Assembly: GCF_019599265.1 (NCBI RefSeq)
Contig: NZ_JAHZTC010000011.1
Coordinates: forward strand, 89,720 to 153,719
Length of the DNA stretch: 64,000 nt
Direction of reading: 5' to 3'
DNA from: Pontibacter sp. HSC-14F20
GTDB lineage: Bacteria > Bacteroidota > Bacteroidia > Cytophagales > Hymenobacteraceae
Each line of letters starts with the position of its first letter. Within the stretch, counting starts at the first letter, position 1. The notes under the pieces were generated by a model. That model made no database searches. It was not told the origin of the DNA and saw only the letters and a program-made list of their open reading frames with translations. Position numbers and translations under genes: made by a program. Below, piece after piece: positions 43,652 to 52,154 of this stretch.

Positions 43652-43683
43652 CAAATATAGAGAAAGCATTTTGACTGTGCAAA
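43652..43683 (-). promoter_or_regulatory. Promoter of the ECF sigma factor gene
   Basis: On the minus strand TTTG (43683-43680), a 20-bp spacer and TATATTTG (43659-43652): the full sigma-ABfr consensus, with a leader of about 80 nt. Confidence 0.72.
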
Positions 43684-43870
43684 AAAAGCCTGGTTTCCTT
43701 AACAAAAAATATTAAAGATGCTCTATGCCTGTCAAAAATTCTTGTTCACTAATATACGTTGATATAGTATAAGTGTATATAATCTCAGTTAAATTAATTT
43801 TTCAACATATAGAAAATACGTATTGAGCGTAATACGCCACTGCGTAGGTATACGTAGCAGGTCAACTGAC

Positions 43871-43917
43871 AAAAAAAGCGGCAGCCCGCTGGGTATAAAC
43901 CAGTAAGCTGCCGCTTT
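43871..43917 (-). terminator. Terminator of the truncated haemoglobin gene
   Basis: AAAGCGGCAGC pairs with GCTGCCGCTTT (43875-43885 with 43907-43917); a run of A at 43871-43877 gives a T-run on the minus strand. Confidence 0.9.
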
Positions 43918-43937
43918 CGCGTTGTTGTTTTGTCTGT

Positions 43938-44327
43938 TCAGGAAGTAAATTCTTTCCCGATGATGCCGATAAGGCCCATTTTCATCTGGAAAACCTGTGC
44001 AATGCTCGTTGCCTTTTGTTTCAGTTCTTTTGTCTTTCCCCCTTCAAACAGCGTATCGGCTGTCTCGTTAAAAAGTGCCACCCAACGGGCAAAATGCTGT
44101 CCGTCTATAGGCAGGCGCATGTGCTTGGGGAAGGGCTGCCCTTTGTAAGCCATGGTGCCGAAAAGCACTGAGCTCCAGAAATTGTACATGATGGGTAGGT
44201 GATGATCCCAGTTCACGTTAGCAAAGCCATTGAAAATAGGCCCCAAGAGGTCGTCTTCGTTTACCCTGGCGTAAAACGAGTCAACCAGCAGTTTTATATC
44301 CTGTTCGTCTTTAATATCTTCCTTCAT
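43938..44327 (-). CDS. Group III truncated haemoglobin
   Basis: 129 aa from ATG at 44327 (the frame is open to 44393, but the shorter form MKEDIKDEQDIKLLVDSFYARV fits the family). It has MYNFWSSVLFGTMAYKGQPFPKHMRLPIDGQHFARWVALFNETADTLFEG, with the proximal haem histidine in QHFARW, as in group III globins. It binds haem and may deal with O2 or NO. It is a single leftward gene with a strong terminator. Confidence 0.92.
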   Translation of the reverse strand: MKEDIKDEQDIKLLVDSFYARVNEDDLLGPIFNGFANVNWDHHLPIMYNFWSSVLFGTMAYKGQPFPKHMRLPIDGQHFARWVALFNETADTLFEGGKTKELKQKATSIAQVFQMKMGLIGIIGKEFTS

Positions 44328-44420
44328 TTGCTGCAAATTGAAACCTTGTAGGATATCAAAATTACCAGCACGCGAGCACGAGAAAAATGACATTGGTCAT
44401 TATAGGCACTAAAAAGCATA

Positions 44421-44459
44421 AAAAATCCTTCGCAAGAGCCTGGTGCCTGTACGAAGGAT
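44421..44459 (-). terminator. Terminator of the 111-aa hypothetical gene
   Basis: ATCCTTCG pairs with CGAAGGAT (44425-44432 with 44452-44459); on the minus strand a T-run follows. Confidence 0.85.
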
Positions 44460-44484
44460 AAGTTTGTTGATCATAAGTTGCCTA

Positions 44485-44820
44485 TTATTCGCGGTTGTAA
44501 CGCTTCAGGCGATTCAGGATCAGGAGCAGACGACGGTTTATTTCGCGCTCCTCTACAGGTTTGCACTGTGCGGTGATGTCGGCAGGGCGTTTCAGTTTGG
44601 CCTCTACTGCTTTCAGATGTTCCAGGTAGCACTCAATAGTGGTGCACGAGACATTCTGATACTGCAGTCCTTCCCCGTCAGCTACTTTGCTGTTGAGGTT
44701 AATTGCATTTGCAATTTCAGTGTTAATCAATTGTGTAACGTCAGAGCTAGAAGTAATTTCTTGCTGGTACACCTTCTTCTCGATGTTCTCCAATAATTTG
44801 CGGATGTCCAGTTGTTCCAT
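44485..44820 (-). CDS. Conserved hypothetical protein
   Basis: 111 aa, no signal peptide. It is helix-rich: MEQLDIRKLLENIEKKVYQQEI, then TQLINTEIANAINLNSKVADGEG and CYLEHLKAVEAKLKRPADITAQCKPVEEREINRRLLLILNRLKRYNRE. Three cysteines (in NVSCTTIECYL and AQCKP) could form a metal site or disulfide. I do not recognise a family. It has its own terminator and a 505-bp upstream gap. Confidence 0.65.
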   Translation of the reverse strand: MEQLDIRKLLENIEKKVYQQEITSSSDVTQLINTEIANAINLNSKVADGEGLQYQNVSCTTIECYLEHLKAVEAKLKRPADITAQCKPVEEREINRRLLLILNRLKRYNRE

Positions 44821-45326
44821 GTTGTCGATATTTTTAATTTTTTATAATCTATAAAGCCGGCAAAGCCTTCCCAAGATACGGACCCGGGTTGGTTGCGTTA
44901 ACCCCTAAAAGGATTGTTAATAAAAGCATAATGTGGCGCTGTAGGCACCGGAAGCATGCGCGGGCATAGGTTGGAAATAGCTGGCATGCAGGAGACGGCT
45001 GTTGGCTGAGGGGGTGGTCGCTCCTTAAATAATTATACTTCTATATAGGAGCGAGTGTTGCAATCTAAAGTATAAAATTCTAAATAATTTTATACGGTGT
45101 AAGTAATCAGCCATTTACAATTTCTTCGATAACCACTCCTTTCAGCTTCCTTTATAAGCTTAGGTAGAAAGGCCACTATCCGCAGAACCTGATAAACTAC
45201 TCCGTTCCTGCTACCACATAACAGCAAATATGCTGGACAGATTTTTATTCAGGGGGTATCTGCAGGTGTGTGCGCTATGACGTAACTTTGTAGTTATGAA
45301 TACCTATATCGTAGAGGAGAAAGGGA
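44821..45326. other. 506-bp intergenic region with two hairpins before the MFS gene
   Basis: Two hairpins are present: CGCTCCT/AGGAGCG (45019-45025 with 45047-45053) and a perfect 10-bp stem GTATAAAATT/AATTTTATAC with a 6-nt loop (45070-45079 with 45086-45095). Neither is followed by a T-run. There is no open frame and no motif of a known riboswitch that I recognise. A -7 box lies at 45283-45290. An unannotated small RNA is possible. Confidence 0.5.
45283..45290 (+). promoter_or_regulatory. -7 box TAACTTTG of the MFS gene
   Basis: A perfect TAnnTTTG lies 36 bp before the ATG; leader about 30 nt with AGAGGAGAAAGG as a likely ribosome-binding site. Confidence 0.55.
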
Positions 45327-46595
45327 ATGGACGCTAAGTCAACACGCAGGCACGACCCCTATGCCGTGCTTCGGCTACCGGAATTCAGGCTGTACATATC
45401 GGCAAGACTTTGTATCACGCTGGCCATGCAAATCCAGGCCGTTATTGTGGGTTGGCAGATCTATGCTATCACCGACGATGTTTTCTCTCTTGGTCTGATC
45501 GGGTTGGCGGAAGCTATACCTTCCATATTCGTGTCGCTGTACGCGGGCTACCTGGCTGACACGGTGCCCCGCAAGCGCATCATCGTGACAGTGGTGGCGG
45601 TGCTGCTGCTTTGCTCGCTGGCACTGCTGTACTTTACTCTGGATACGAGCCGTGTGTTGCTCCTGTATGGTGTGCTGCCGATATATGTGGTCATCTTTAT
45701 CAGTGGAATCGCCCGTGGTTTTATGGGGCCGGCGGTGTTCTCGTTCATGCCCCAACTGGTAGCCGATAAGCAGCTCTACGCCAATGCTATCACCTGGAGT
45801 AGTACGACCTGGCAGGCCGCTTCGCTGGCAGGCCCTGCGCTGGGCGGTTTGGTGTATGGCTTCTACGGTATCACGGCGGCCTACGCGCTGGATGCTCTGC
45901 TGGTGTTATTGTCGTTCACTGCTTTTGTACTGATTGGTGGGAAGGCGCTCCCGGAAAACGTCAATCCGCAGAACATGATGGAGAGCCTTCGCTCAGGTAT
46001 ACGCTTTGTGTTCGGTAACCAGGTTATTCTGAATGCCATTTCCCTTGATATGTTCGCAGTGCTGTTTGGGGGAGCGGTGGCGCTGCTACCTGTATTCGCC
46101 TCGGATATTCTGCTGGTTGGTCCGCAGGGGCTCGGCTTCCTACGGGCGGCACCTGCAGTTGGCTCGGTGGCGATGGCCGTTTGGATGGCCTATTACCCTA
46201 TTACCATCAAAGCCGGAAAGATTATGCTCTGGTGTGTGGCGGGCTTTGGGTTGAGTCTGGTCATGTTCGGACTCTCCACCAGTTTCTGGCTCTCGCTGGT
46301 GCTGTTGGTGCTGAGCGGCGCCTTCGACAGCATCAGCGTTATCATCCGCTCCACACTGCTCCATACCCTCACGCCCGAGTACATGAAAGGGCGCGTCTCT
46401 TCGGTAAACAGCATCTTCATCGGTTCGTCCAATGAAATAGGGGCCTTCCGGGCAGGAGCGATGGCCAAGGTGATGGGCGCGGTACCGTCTGTGGTGCTGG
46501 GTGGTGTTGTCACTTTGGTAGTGGTAGGTATAACGGCTCTGAAAGCAGACAAACTGCGCAAACTGGATCTGACACCGGAGATGAAGCCTGTTTAA
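45327..46595 (+). CDS. MFS transporter (EntS-like, DHA3 group)
   Basis: 422 aa with about 12 hydrophobic segments. RLPEFRLYISARLCITLAMQIQAVIVGWQIYAITDDVFSLGLIGLAEAIPSIFVSLYAGYLADTVPRKRIIV carries the A-loop motif (GYLADTVPRKR) of major facilitator proteins and matches the MFS_3/EntS subfamily that exports siderophores or drugs. Substrate unknown. The gene is GC-rich relative to its 5' region. It has its own promoter and a 12-bp terminator stem. Confidence 0.9.
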   Translation: MDAKSTRRHDPYAVLRLPEFRLYISARLCITLAMQIQAVIVGWQIYAITDDVFSLGLIGLAEAIPSIFVSLYAGYLADTVPRKRIIVTVVAVLLLCSLALLYFTLDTSRVLLLYGVLPIYVVIFISGIARGFMGPAVFSFMPQLVADKQLYANAITWSSTTWQAASLAGPALGGLVYGFYGITAAYALDALLVLLSFTAFVLIGGKALPENVNPQNMMESLRSGIRFVFGNQVILNAISLDMFAVLFGGAVALLPVFASDILLVGPQGLGFLRAAPAVGSVAMAVWMAYYPITIKAGKIMLWCVAGFGLSLVMFGLSTSFWLSLVLLVLSGAFDSISVIIRSTLLHTLTPEYMKGRVSSVNSIFIGSSNEIGAFRAGAMAKVMGAVPSVVLGGVVTLVVVGITALKADKLRKLDLTPEMKPV

Positions 46596-46601
46596 AAAAG
46601 G

Positions 46602-46640
46602 GCAGTCCCATGCTCCGACAAGCGGGGCATGGGACTGCTG
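46602..46640. terminator. Terminator after the MFS gene
   Basis: A perfect 12-bp stem GCAGTCCCATGC / GCATGGGACTGC (46602-46613 with 46627-46638). The T-run is poor on both strands, so termination may be partial. Confidence 0.75.
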
Positions 46641-46659
46641 TTGTGTTAGGATGGCGGGG

Positions 46660-46782
46660 CTACTTGGCAGCAGCCTGTTCCTTTTCGTTAGCTTTTCTTT
46701 TGGTAGCCTGTCTTGGGCGGCTGTTGCCATAAGTGCCTTTCACGATTTTGCCTTTCTTCGATTTTTTATCTCCTTTTCCCAT
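46660..46782 (-). CDS. 30S ribosomal protein bTHX
   Basis: 40 aa, ATG at 46782 to TAG at 46660-46662. It begins MGKGDKKSKKGKIVKGTYGN followed by SRPR, the bTHX (Thx) signature, and ends in a Lys/Ala-rich tail. This very basic peptide fills a cavity in the head of the 30S subunit in Thermus and Bacteroidota ribosomes. It is a single leftward gene, too short for normal gene finding, and is here on its own far from other ribosomal genes. Confidence 0.9.
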   Translation of the reverse strand: MGKGDKKSKKGKIVKGTYGNSRPRQATKRKANEKEQAAAK

Positions 46783-47127
46783 GTTGTGTTAGTTTATTGG
46801 TTTTAGATCGCAACCCATACATACGGATGCGGGTAACTGCAGTTCAATCAATTGTGAAGTTTATAGGCAGTCCGGTTTTGCTATACCTGACTGGGCTGCC
46901 TATGTAGATAACCGTGAACACCTATACCTGCAAATAGTAAAAGGAAGCTAAACCTTTTCGCAGCTGCAGGTGTTTCAAAAGGATGCCGTGTTGCAGGCTG
47001 TGGCGAAATGCCAGGTATAGCACCAAAGGCTAAAAAGCCTTCTGAAAGCGACAGGGTATTTGTATATTTACATCGTATAAAAAACAGTTCGTCATGCGTG
47101 GGCTTTATCTTGCCTGCGCTATACTTT
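46783..47127. other. 345-bp region between bTHX and uvrA with a long hairpin
   Basis: Divergent promoter region of bTHX and uvrA. It holds a 13-bp imperfect hairpin (46863-46875 with 46891-46903; ATAGGCAG/CTGCCTAT core, two mismatches) whose loop contains a TATACCT, and further motif copies at 46923 (TATACCT) and 47011 (AGGTATA). No perfect TAnnTTTG box is visible. The frame open before uvrA (47008-47127) is not a convincing extension. Confidence 0.55.
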
Positions 47128-49935
47128 ATGGCAAACACATCCGAAAATAACCTCGAAACACTCGATCCGCGCCAGCATATAATCATCAAAGGCGCCCGCG
47201 TGCACAATCTCAAAAATCTCAGTGTGGCCTTGCCGCGCAACAAATTCATTGTGGTCACCGGCCTTTCCGGCTCCGGCAAATCATCGCTGGCATTCGACAC
47301 ACTGTATGCCGAGGGGCAACGCATGTATGTGGAAAGCCTGAGCTCCTATGCCCGCCAGTTTCTGGGGCGTATGGACAAGCCTGATGTGGACTACATCAAA
47401 GGCATCAGCCCGGCCATTGCCATCGAGCAGAAGGTGAGCATCAAAAACAACCGCTCTACCGTGGGTACCAGCACCGAGATTTACGACTACCTGAAGCTGC
47501 TTTACGCCCGCATTGGCAAAACTTATTCACCAGTTTCTGGTGAGGTAGTGAAAAAAGACAGTGTGGCTGATGTGGTGGACTTTATCTTTTCGTTGGAGGA
47601 TGAAGCCCGTGTGATGATCCTGGCGCCGCTGCAACTGCACAAAGAGCGCACAATTGCCAAAGAACTGGACCTGCTGCTTCAAAAAGGCTATTCACGTATT
47701 TACGCCGACGGACAGGTATACTTTATCGAAGAGCTGCTCGGAGAGAAAAAGCCGAAACTGGGCAAGCAGGTATACATCCTCGTGGATCGCGCCGTGATTT
47801 ACAAATCAGACGAAGACCTGCAGTTCAGGATTGCGGACTCCGTGCAAACCGCTTTTTTCGAAGGTAACGGGGAGTGTCGAGTGAAGTATGGCAACGGCGA
47901 GGAGCGTGTTTTCTCTGATCGCTTTGAGCTCGATGGTATGGTGTTCGAGGAGCCTTCTGTCAATTTCTTTAGCTTCAACAACCCCTACGGCGCCTGCCAG
48001 ACCTGCGAAGGTTTTGGCAGTGTGCTAGGTATAGACCCGGATCTGGTTATACCTGACAAGAGCCTGACGGTATACGAAGGAGCCGTTGCACCCTGGCGAT
48101 CTGAAAAGATGAACGAATGGCTGCAGCCGCTTGTGAAGAACGGCATCCGCTTCGACTTCCCGATTCACCGTCCTTTCAACGAGCTTTCCGAAAAGGAGCA
48201 GGAGCTCCTATGGACCGGCAACAAATTCTTCGAAGGACTCAACGATTTCTTTAAACACCTGCAAGCGCAGACACACAAAATACAGTACCGCGTGATGCTG
48301 TCGCGCTACCGTGGCCGCACCACCTGCCCCGACTGCAAAGGCTCCCGCTTGCGCAAAGATGCTAGTTATGTGAAGATCAATGACAAGAGCATCACCGATC
48401 TGGTACTGATGCCGATCACACAGTCGCTGGCATTTTTTGAGAACATGCAACTGACCGAGCACGAGCGCAATGTAGCCGAGCGACTGGTAACCGAAGTGAC
48501 CAACCGTCTGGGCTACCTGGTGCGGGTGGGTTTGGGCTACCTGACGCTCAACCGACTTTCCAACACCTTATCCGGCGGTGAAAGTCAGCGTATCAACCTG
48601 GCGACTTCGCTGGGAAGTGCCTTGGTAGGATCCATGTACATTCTCGATGAACCAAGTATCGGGCTGCACCCGAAGGACTCCGAACAACTGATCGGTGTGT
48701 TGCGCTCTTTGCAAAAAATGGGCAACACCGTAATTGTGGTGGAGCACGAGGAAGAAATGATGCGCGCCGCTGATCAGTTAATTGATATTGGTCCGGAAGC
48801 GGGTTCTGGTGGTGGCAACCTGATGTTTCAGGGTACGCTGGAAGAAATGACCCAAACAGCCGACACTTATACTGCCAAATACCTGAGCGGCGAGATGGAA
48901 GTGTCGGTGCCGGCGCAGCGACGTAAATGGCGCAATGCTATTGAAATACAGGGAGCCCGTGAGAATAACCTCAAAAACCTGAACGTGAAAGTGCCACTGG
49001 GTGTGATGACCGTCGTAACCGGCGTGAGCGGTTCGGGCAAGTCTACCCTGATTAAAAAGATACTGGCTCCGGCCATGATGAAGCTGCACGGCAACACGGC
49101 AGAGGCGACAGGTAAATTTGATAAACTTGCCGGCGACTACAACAAGATAAGGCACGTAGAGTTCGTGGACCAGAACCCGATCGGAAAGTCGTCGCGCTCT
49201 AACCCGGTCACCTATGTGAAGGCTTACGATGCGATCCGTTCCCTATACGCGGATCAGCCGCTAGCCAAGTCGCGTGGGTTCAAGCCATCGCATTTCTCGT
49301 TCAACATCGAGGGTGGTCGCTGCGAAGTATGCCAGGGCGAGGGGCAGGTGAAGATCGAGATGCAGTTTATGGCGGACATCTACCTGACCTGCGAGAGCTG
49401 CAACGGGCAACGCTTTAAGCAAGACGTGCTCGATGTCAGGTATAAAGAGAAGAGCATTTCGGAAGTGCTGGATATGACCATTGCCGACAGCATCAACTTC
49501 TTTGCCGACCAGTCGAAGATTGTAGAGAAACTGAGACCGTTGAACAACGTGGGGCTGGGCTACATTCGGTTGGGGCAGTCAAGCAATACTTTGTCGGGAG
49601 GTGAGGCGCAGCGCGTGAAGCTGGCTTCGTTCCTGACTAAAGGCGTGCAAGCGCATCAGGAGGATATTCTGTTTGTCTTCGATGAGCCGAGTACGGGCCT
49701 GCACTTCCACGACATCAACAAACTGCTACAGTCCATCAATGCGCTGATCGAGAACGGCAACACCGTTGTTATCATTGAGCACAACATGGATATCATCAAG
49801 TCCGCTGACTGGATCATCGATCTGGGTCCTGAAGGAGGTACTAACGGAGGGCACCTGCTGTTCGAAGGTACGCCGGAGGAGATGGCGAAACTCGAGGATA
49901 ATCATACGGCCAGGTTCCTGAAGGGAAGGTTGTAA
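47128..49935 (+). CDS. uvrA: Excinuclease ABC subunit A
   Basis: 935 aa from ATG at 47128 ([31 protein letters not shown]), the usual UvrA start. Two ABC ATPase halves: Walker [21 protein letters not shown] and [13 protein letters not shown]; two signature motifs [18 protein letters not shown] and [17 protein letters not shown]; zinc-binding CPDCKGSRL and CEVCQGEGQ...CESCNGQR. It is the damage-recognition subunit of nucleotide excision repair. Terminator follows. Confidence 0.98.
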   Translation: MANTSENNLETLDPRQHIIIKGARVHNLKNLSVALPRNKFIVVTGLSGSGKSSLAFDTLYAEGQRMYVESLSSYARQFLGRMDKPDVDYIKGISPAIAIEQKVSIKNNRSTVGTSTEIYDYLKLLYARIGKTYSPVSGEVVKKDSVADVVDFIFSLEDEARVMILAPLQLHKERTIAKELDLLLQKGYSRIYADGQVYFIEELLGEKKPKLGKQVYILVDRAVIYKSDEDLQFRIADSVQTAFFEGNGECRVKYGNGEERVFSDRFELDGMVFEEPSVNFFSFNNPYGACQTCEGFGSVLGIDPDLVIPDKSLTVYEGAVAPWRSEKMNEWLQPLVKNGIRFDFPIHRPFNELSEKEQELLWTGNKFFEGLNDFFKHLQAQTHKIQYRVMLSRYRGRTTCPDCKGSRLRKDASYVKINDKSITDLVLMPITQSLAFFENMQLTEHERNVAERLVTEVTNRLGYLVRVGLGYLTLNRLSNTLSGGESQRINLATSLGSALVGSMYILDEPSIGLHPKDSEQLIGVLRSLQKMGNTVIVVEHEEEMMRAADQLIDIGPEAGSGGGNLMFQGTLEEMTQTADTYTAKYLSGEMEVSVPAQRRKWRNAIEIQGARENNLKNLNVKVPLGVMTVVTGVSGSGKSTLIKKILAPAMMKLHGNTAEATGKFDKLAGDYNKIRHVEFVDQNPIGKSSRSNPVTYVKAYDAIRSLYADQPLAKSRGFKPSHFSFNIEGGRCEVCQGEGQVKIEMQFMADIYLTCESCNGQRFKQDVLDVRYKEKSISEVLDMTIADSINFFADQSKIVEKLRPLNNVGLGYIRLGQSSNTLSGGEAQRVKLASFLTKGVQAHQEDILFVFDEPSTGLHFHDINKLLQSINALIENGNTVVIIEHNMDIIKSADWIIDLGPEGGTNGGHLLFEGTPEEMAKLEDNHTARFLKGRL

Positions 49936-49945
49936 CGTAAGGTAT

Positions 49946-49985
49946 AAAAGCCGCAGTAATTGAATTTGCTGCGGCTTTTGTTTTT
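49946..49985 (+). terminator. uvrA terminator
   Basis: AAAAGCCGCAG pairs with CTGCGGCTTTT (49946-49956 with 49969-49979), followed by TTTTGTTTTT; AGGTATA copies lie at 49939, 49987 and 50000 on both sides. Confidence 0.9.
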
Positions 49986-50069
49986 AAGGTATAGCAAGGC
50001 AGGTATACTATATTTTGTTAACTTGCCGTATAGGTGAAAATCAAAAAAAATCAATAGCTACTATAAAAC

Positions 50070-50831
50070 ATGAGAAAACGAATTGTTGCCGGTAACTGGA
50101 AAATGAACAAGACCTACGAGGAAGGGCTTTCGCTGGTCTCGGAAATCGATAACATGGTGAAGGACGAAGTGAATGGGGATGTGACCGTGATCGTGGCGCC
50201 ACCTTTCCCGTTCCTGCAGGGAGTGGGAAAGCTTACCCAAGGCAACGACCTGATGCACCTGGCTGCGCAAAACGTGAGCGAGCACGAAAGTGGTGCTTTT
50301 ACCGGTGAGGTATCGGCTGGTATGCTAAAGTCGGTAGGGGTGCAGTACGTGATTATTGGCCACAGTGAGCGCCGCATGTACCACCACGAAGATGCCCAGA
50401 CGCTATACAAGAAATTGAAAGCAGCTATTGCACAAGGTATAACACCGATCTTCTGCTGCGGCGAGCCGCTAGAGGAGCGTGACGCAGACCGCCATTTCGA
50501 CTATGTGGGCAAGCAACTGCACGACAGTCTTTCTTACCTAAGCAACGAAGAGTTTGACCAGGTAGTGGTAGCTTACGAGCCAATCTGGGCCATTGGTACT
50601 GGCCGCACGGCCAGCAGCCAGCAGGCACAGGAAATGCACGCTTACATCCGCGAGCAGCTTTCACGCATGTTTGATGCCGAAGCCGCTTTCAACTGCTCAA
50701 TCCTGTACGGAGGCAGCTGTAACCCGGGCAACGCGAAGGAGTTGTTCTCTCAGCCAGACGTTGATGGTGGCCTGATCGGAGGGGCATCGCTTAAATCACG
50801 CGACTTTACCGACATTGTTAAATCGTTCTGA
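50070..50831 (+). CDS. tpiA: Triosephosphate isomerase
   Basis: 253 aa. VAGNWKMNKTYEEG (with the catalytic Lys at about 13), the His motif IIGHSERR (about 98-105), the catalytic Glu in VVAYEPIWAIGTGRTAS (about 170) and the phosphate loop ILYGGSCNPGNA and GGLIGGASLK. It interconverts dihydroxyacetone phosphate and glyceraldehyde-3-phosphate. Single gene with strong terminator. Confidence 0.97.
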   Translation: MRKRIVAGNWKMNKTYEEGLSLVSEIDNMVKDEVNGDVTVIVAPPFPFLQGVGKLTQGNDLMHLAAQNVSEHESGAFTGEVSAGMLKSVGVQYVIIGHSERRMYHHEDAQTLYKKLKAAIAQGITPIFCCGEPLEERDADRHFDYVGKQLHDSLSYLSNEEFDQVVVAYEPIWAIGTGRTASSQQAQEMHAYIREQLSRMFDAEAAFNCSILYGGSCNPGNAKELFSQPDVDGGLIGGASLKSRDFTDIVKSF

Positions 50832-50850
50832 TAATCAAATAACACAGGAA

Positions 50851-50887
50851 AAAAGGCTGGTTACTATATAGTAACCAGCCTTTTTTA
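50851..50887 (+). terminator. tpiA terminator
   Basis: A 16-bp inverted repeat (AAAAGGCTGGTTACTA with its inverse, 50851-50884) with almost no loop is followed by TTTTTTATT. Confidence 0.92.
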
Positions 50888-50900
50888 TTGCAGATATAGT

Positions 50901-50908
50901 TATATTTG
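50901..50908 (+). promoter_or_regulatory. -7 box TATATTTG of the DUF6150-like gene
   Basis: A perfect TAnnTTTG just after the tpiA terminator. An in-frame TTG within it (50906) cannot be the start; the ATG at 50924 is only about 10 nt past the expected transcript start, so the leader is very short. Confidence 0.72.
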
Positions 50909-50923
50909 GCTAAATTATCTCTT

Positions 50924-51295
50924 ATGATTCTGATAATATCCTTTTGGTTGTCGCTGCTCCCATACCTGGCAGCTCCTCAGCCGGCAGCCTCTTCGCCTGT
51001 AACGGTAGCCAGCAAAGACATTTGCCGCGTCTATGGATCGGTATACCTGGAGCGCGACCCCAGGTATAAGAACACCGCTGCCTATACGGTATACCTGGGC
51101 GATGAAGAAGCCTTTGCCTCCATGGTGGTCTACCGCGAAAGCAACAAGCTTTTTGCCGATGGCACTGCTATCTGGCACATCACCAACAAGAAAGCTTTTG
51201 CCGACCACGTGCTCTACGTGACTGATAACCGGAATTTTGCTGATTTTACTGTACACTTTACCAACGTGCGCTCCTACGCAGCGTGCCGCCCATAA
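50924..51295 (+). CDS. Exported repeat protein, DUF6150-like
   Basis: 123 aa. Signal peptide (MILIISFWLSLLPYLAAPQPA, 1-21), then repeated units of about 20 residues ending in FAD/FAS: AAYTVYLGDEEAFASMVVYRE, SNKLFADGTAIWHIT, NKKAFADHVLYVT, DNRNFADFTVHFT. This arrangement of VY/VxF strands with A-D turns matches the DUF6150 family as I know it, a small beta-repeat protein of Bacteroidota with no known function. Two cysteines (CRVYG near the start, CRP at the end) could tie the ends. It precedes prmA by 9 bp. Confidence 0.72.
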   Translation: MILIISFWLSLLPYLAAPQPAASSPVTVASKDICRVYGSVYLERDPRYKNTAAYTVYLGDEEAFASMVVYRESNKLFADGTAIWHITNKKAFADHVLYVTDNRNFADFTVHFTNVRSYAACRP

Positions 51296-51304
51296 CTATC
51301 ACAC

Positions 51305-52135
51305 ATGGATTTTATAGAAGTTGCCCTGAAAGTAAGTCCCGATTTTGCCGACATCTTCACTGCTGAAATGGGCGAGTTGGGTTTTGATGCCTTTGAAGAT
51401 ACAGCCGAGGGTTTTAACGCTTACATTGACGAAGACAGGTTTAGCCAACAGGAGCTAAACAACATGATAGCCCGCTACGCCGGGTATACAACTGTGGAGT
51501 ATCAGGTACAGAAAATCGAGCGCCAGAACTGGAACACTGAATGGGAGCGCAATTTCGAGCCGCTGTTTATTGGCGGGCAGGTATCTGTCAGAGCATCGTT
51601 CCACGAGAAACCAGCCGAGGCAAAGTATGACATCGTGATCAACCCGAAAATGTCCTTTGGCACGGGCCACCACGAAACCACCACGCTCATGATCGAAAAC
51701 CAGCTGACACTCGATCACCAGGGCAAGCGCGTGCTGGACATGGGCTGCGGTACAGGTATACTGGCTATTATGGCCGGTGAATTGGGCGCTGCTGAGATCG
51801 TAGCCGTAGAAATAGAAGACTGGACAGTAGAAAACGCCCGCGAAAATGCGGAGCTGAACGGCTACACAGGCATAGATGTGCGACTAGGCGGAGCAGAGAC
51901 GATCGAAGGAGACCAGCCTTACGACATCATCCTGGCTAACATTAACCGCAACGTACTGCTCGAAGACATGCCGACGTATGTGGCGGTGCTAAAGCCGGAA
52001 GGCACATTGTTGCTGAGCGGTTTCTATACCGAAGACCTGCCAGCACTGCAGGAGCGGGCAGCTGAACTAGGCCTAACTTATGTATCTCACCGGACAAAGA
52101 ATAACTGGGTGTCTGCTATTTTCAAGAACAAGTAA
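51305..52135 (+). CDS. prmA: Ribosomal protein L11 methyltransferase
   Basis: 276 aa. An N-terminal substrate-binding part (MDFIEVALKVSPDFADIFTAEMGELGFDAFED) and a SAM-dependent methyltransferase domain (PKMSFGTGHHETTTLMIENQL; VLDMGCGTGILAIMAGELGAAEIVAVEIEDWTVENARENAELNG, about 136-180; DIILANINRNVLLEDM). It trimethylates L11. Located 9 bp after the repeat protein and 19 bp before the 1,595-aa gene, so all three are likely transcribed together. Confidence 0.95.
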   Translation: MDFIEVALKVSPDFADIFTAEMGELGFDAFEDTAEGFNAYIDEDRFSQQELNNMIARYAGYTTVEYQVQKIERQNWNTEWERNFEPLFIGGQVSVRASFHEKPAEAKYDIVINPKMSFGTGHHETTTLMIENQLTLDHQGKRVLDMGCGTGILAIMAGELGAAEIVAVEIEDWTVENARENAELNGYTGIDVRLGGAETIEGDQPYDIILANINRNVLLEDMPTYVAVLKPEGTLLLSGFYTEDLPALQERAAELGLTYVSHRTKNNWVSAIFKNK

Positions 52136-52154
52136 TTGATTATCCTTCCGACCT

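Larger units (their letters stand above)
43566..43937. other. 372-bp intergenic region between sigma factor and haemoglobin genes
   Basis: Holds the sigma factor promoter and leader, an AT-rich stretch (43700-43830), one AGGTATA copy at 43845 and the terminator of the haemoglobin gene. No open frame. Confidence 0.6.

Noticed and set aside
45190..45240. AGAACCTGATAAAC string resembling part of a TPP riboswitch
   Set aside because: Only a few bases match; the rest of the conserved core is missing and the downstream gene is an MFS exporter.
50906..50923. TTG start six codons upstream for the DUF6150-like gene
   Set aside because: The TTG is part of the -7 promoter box, so it would not be transcribed.
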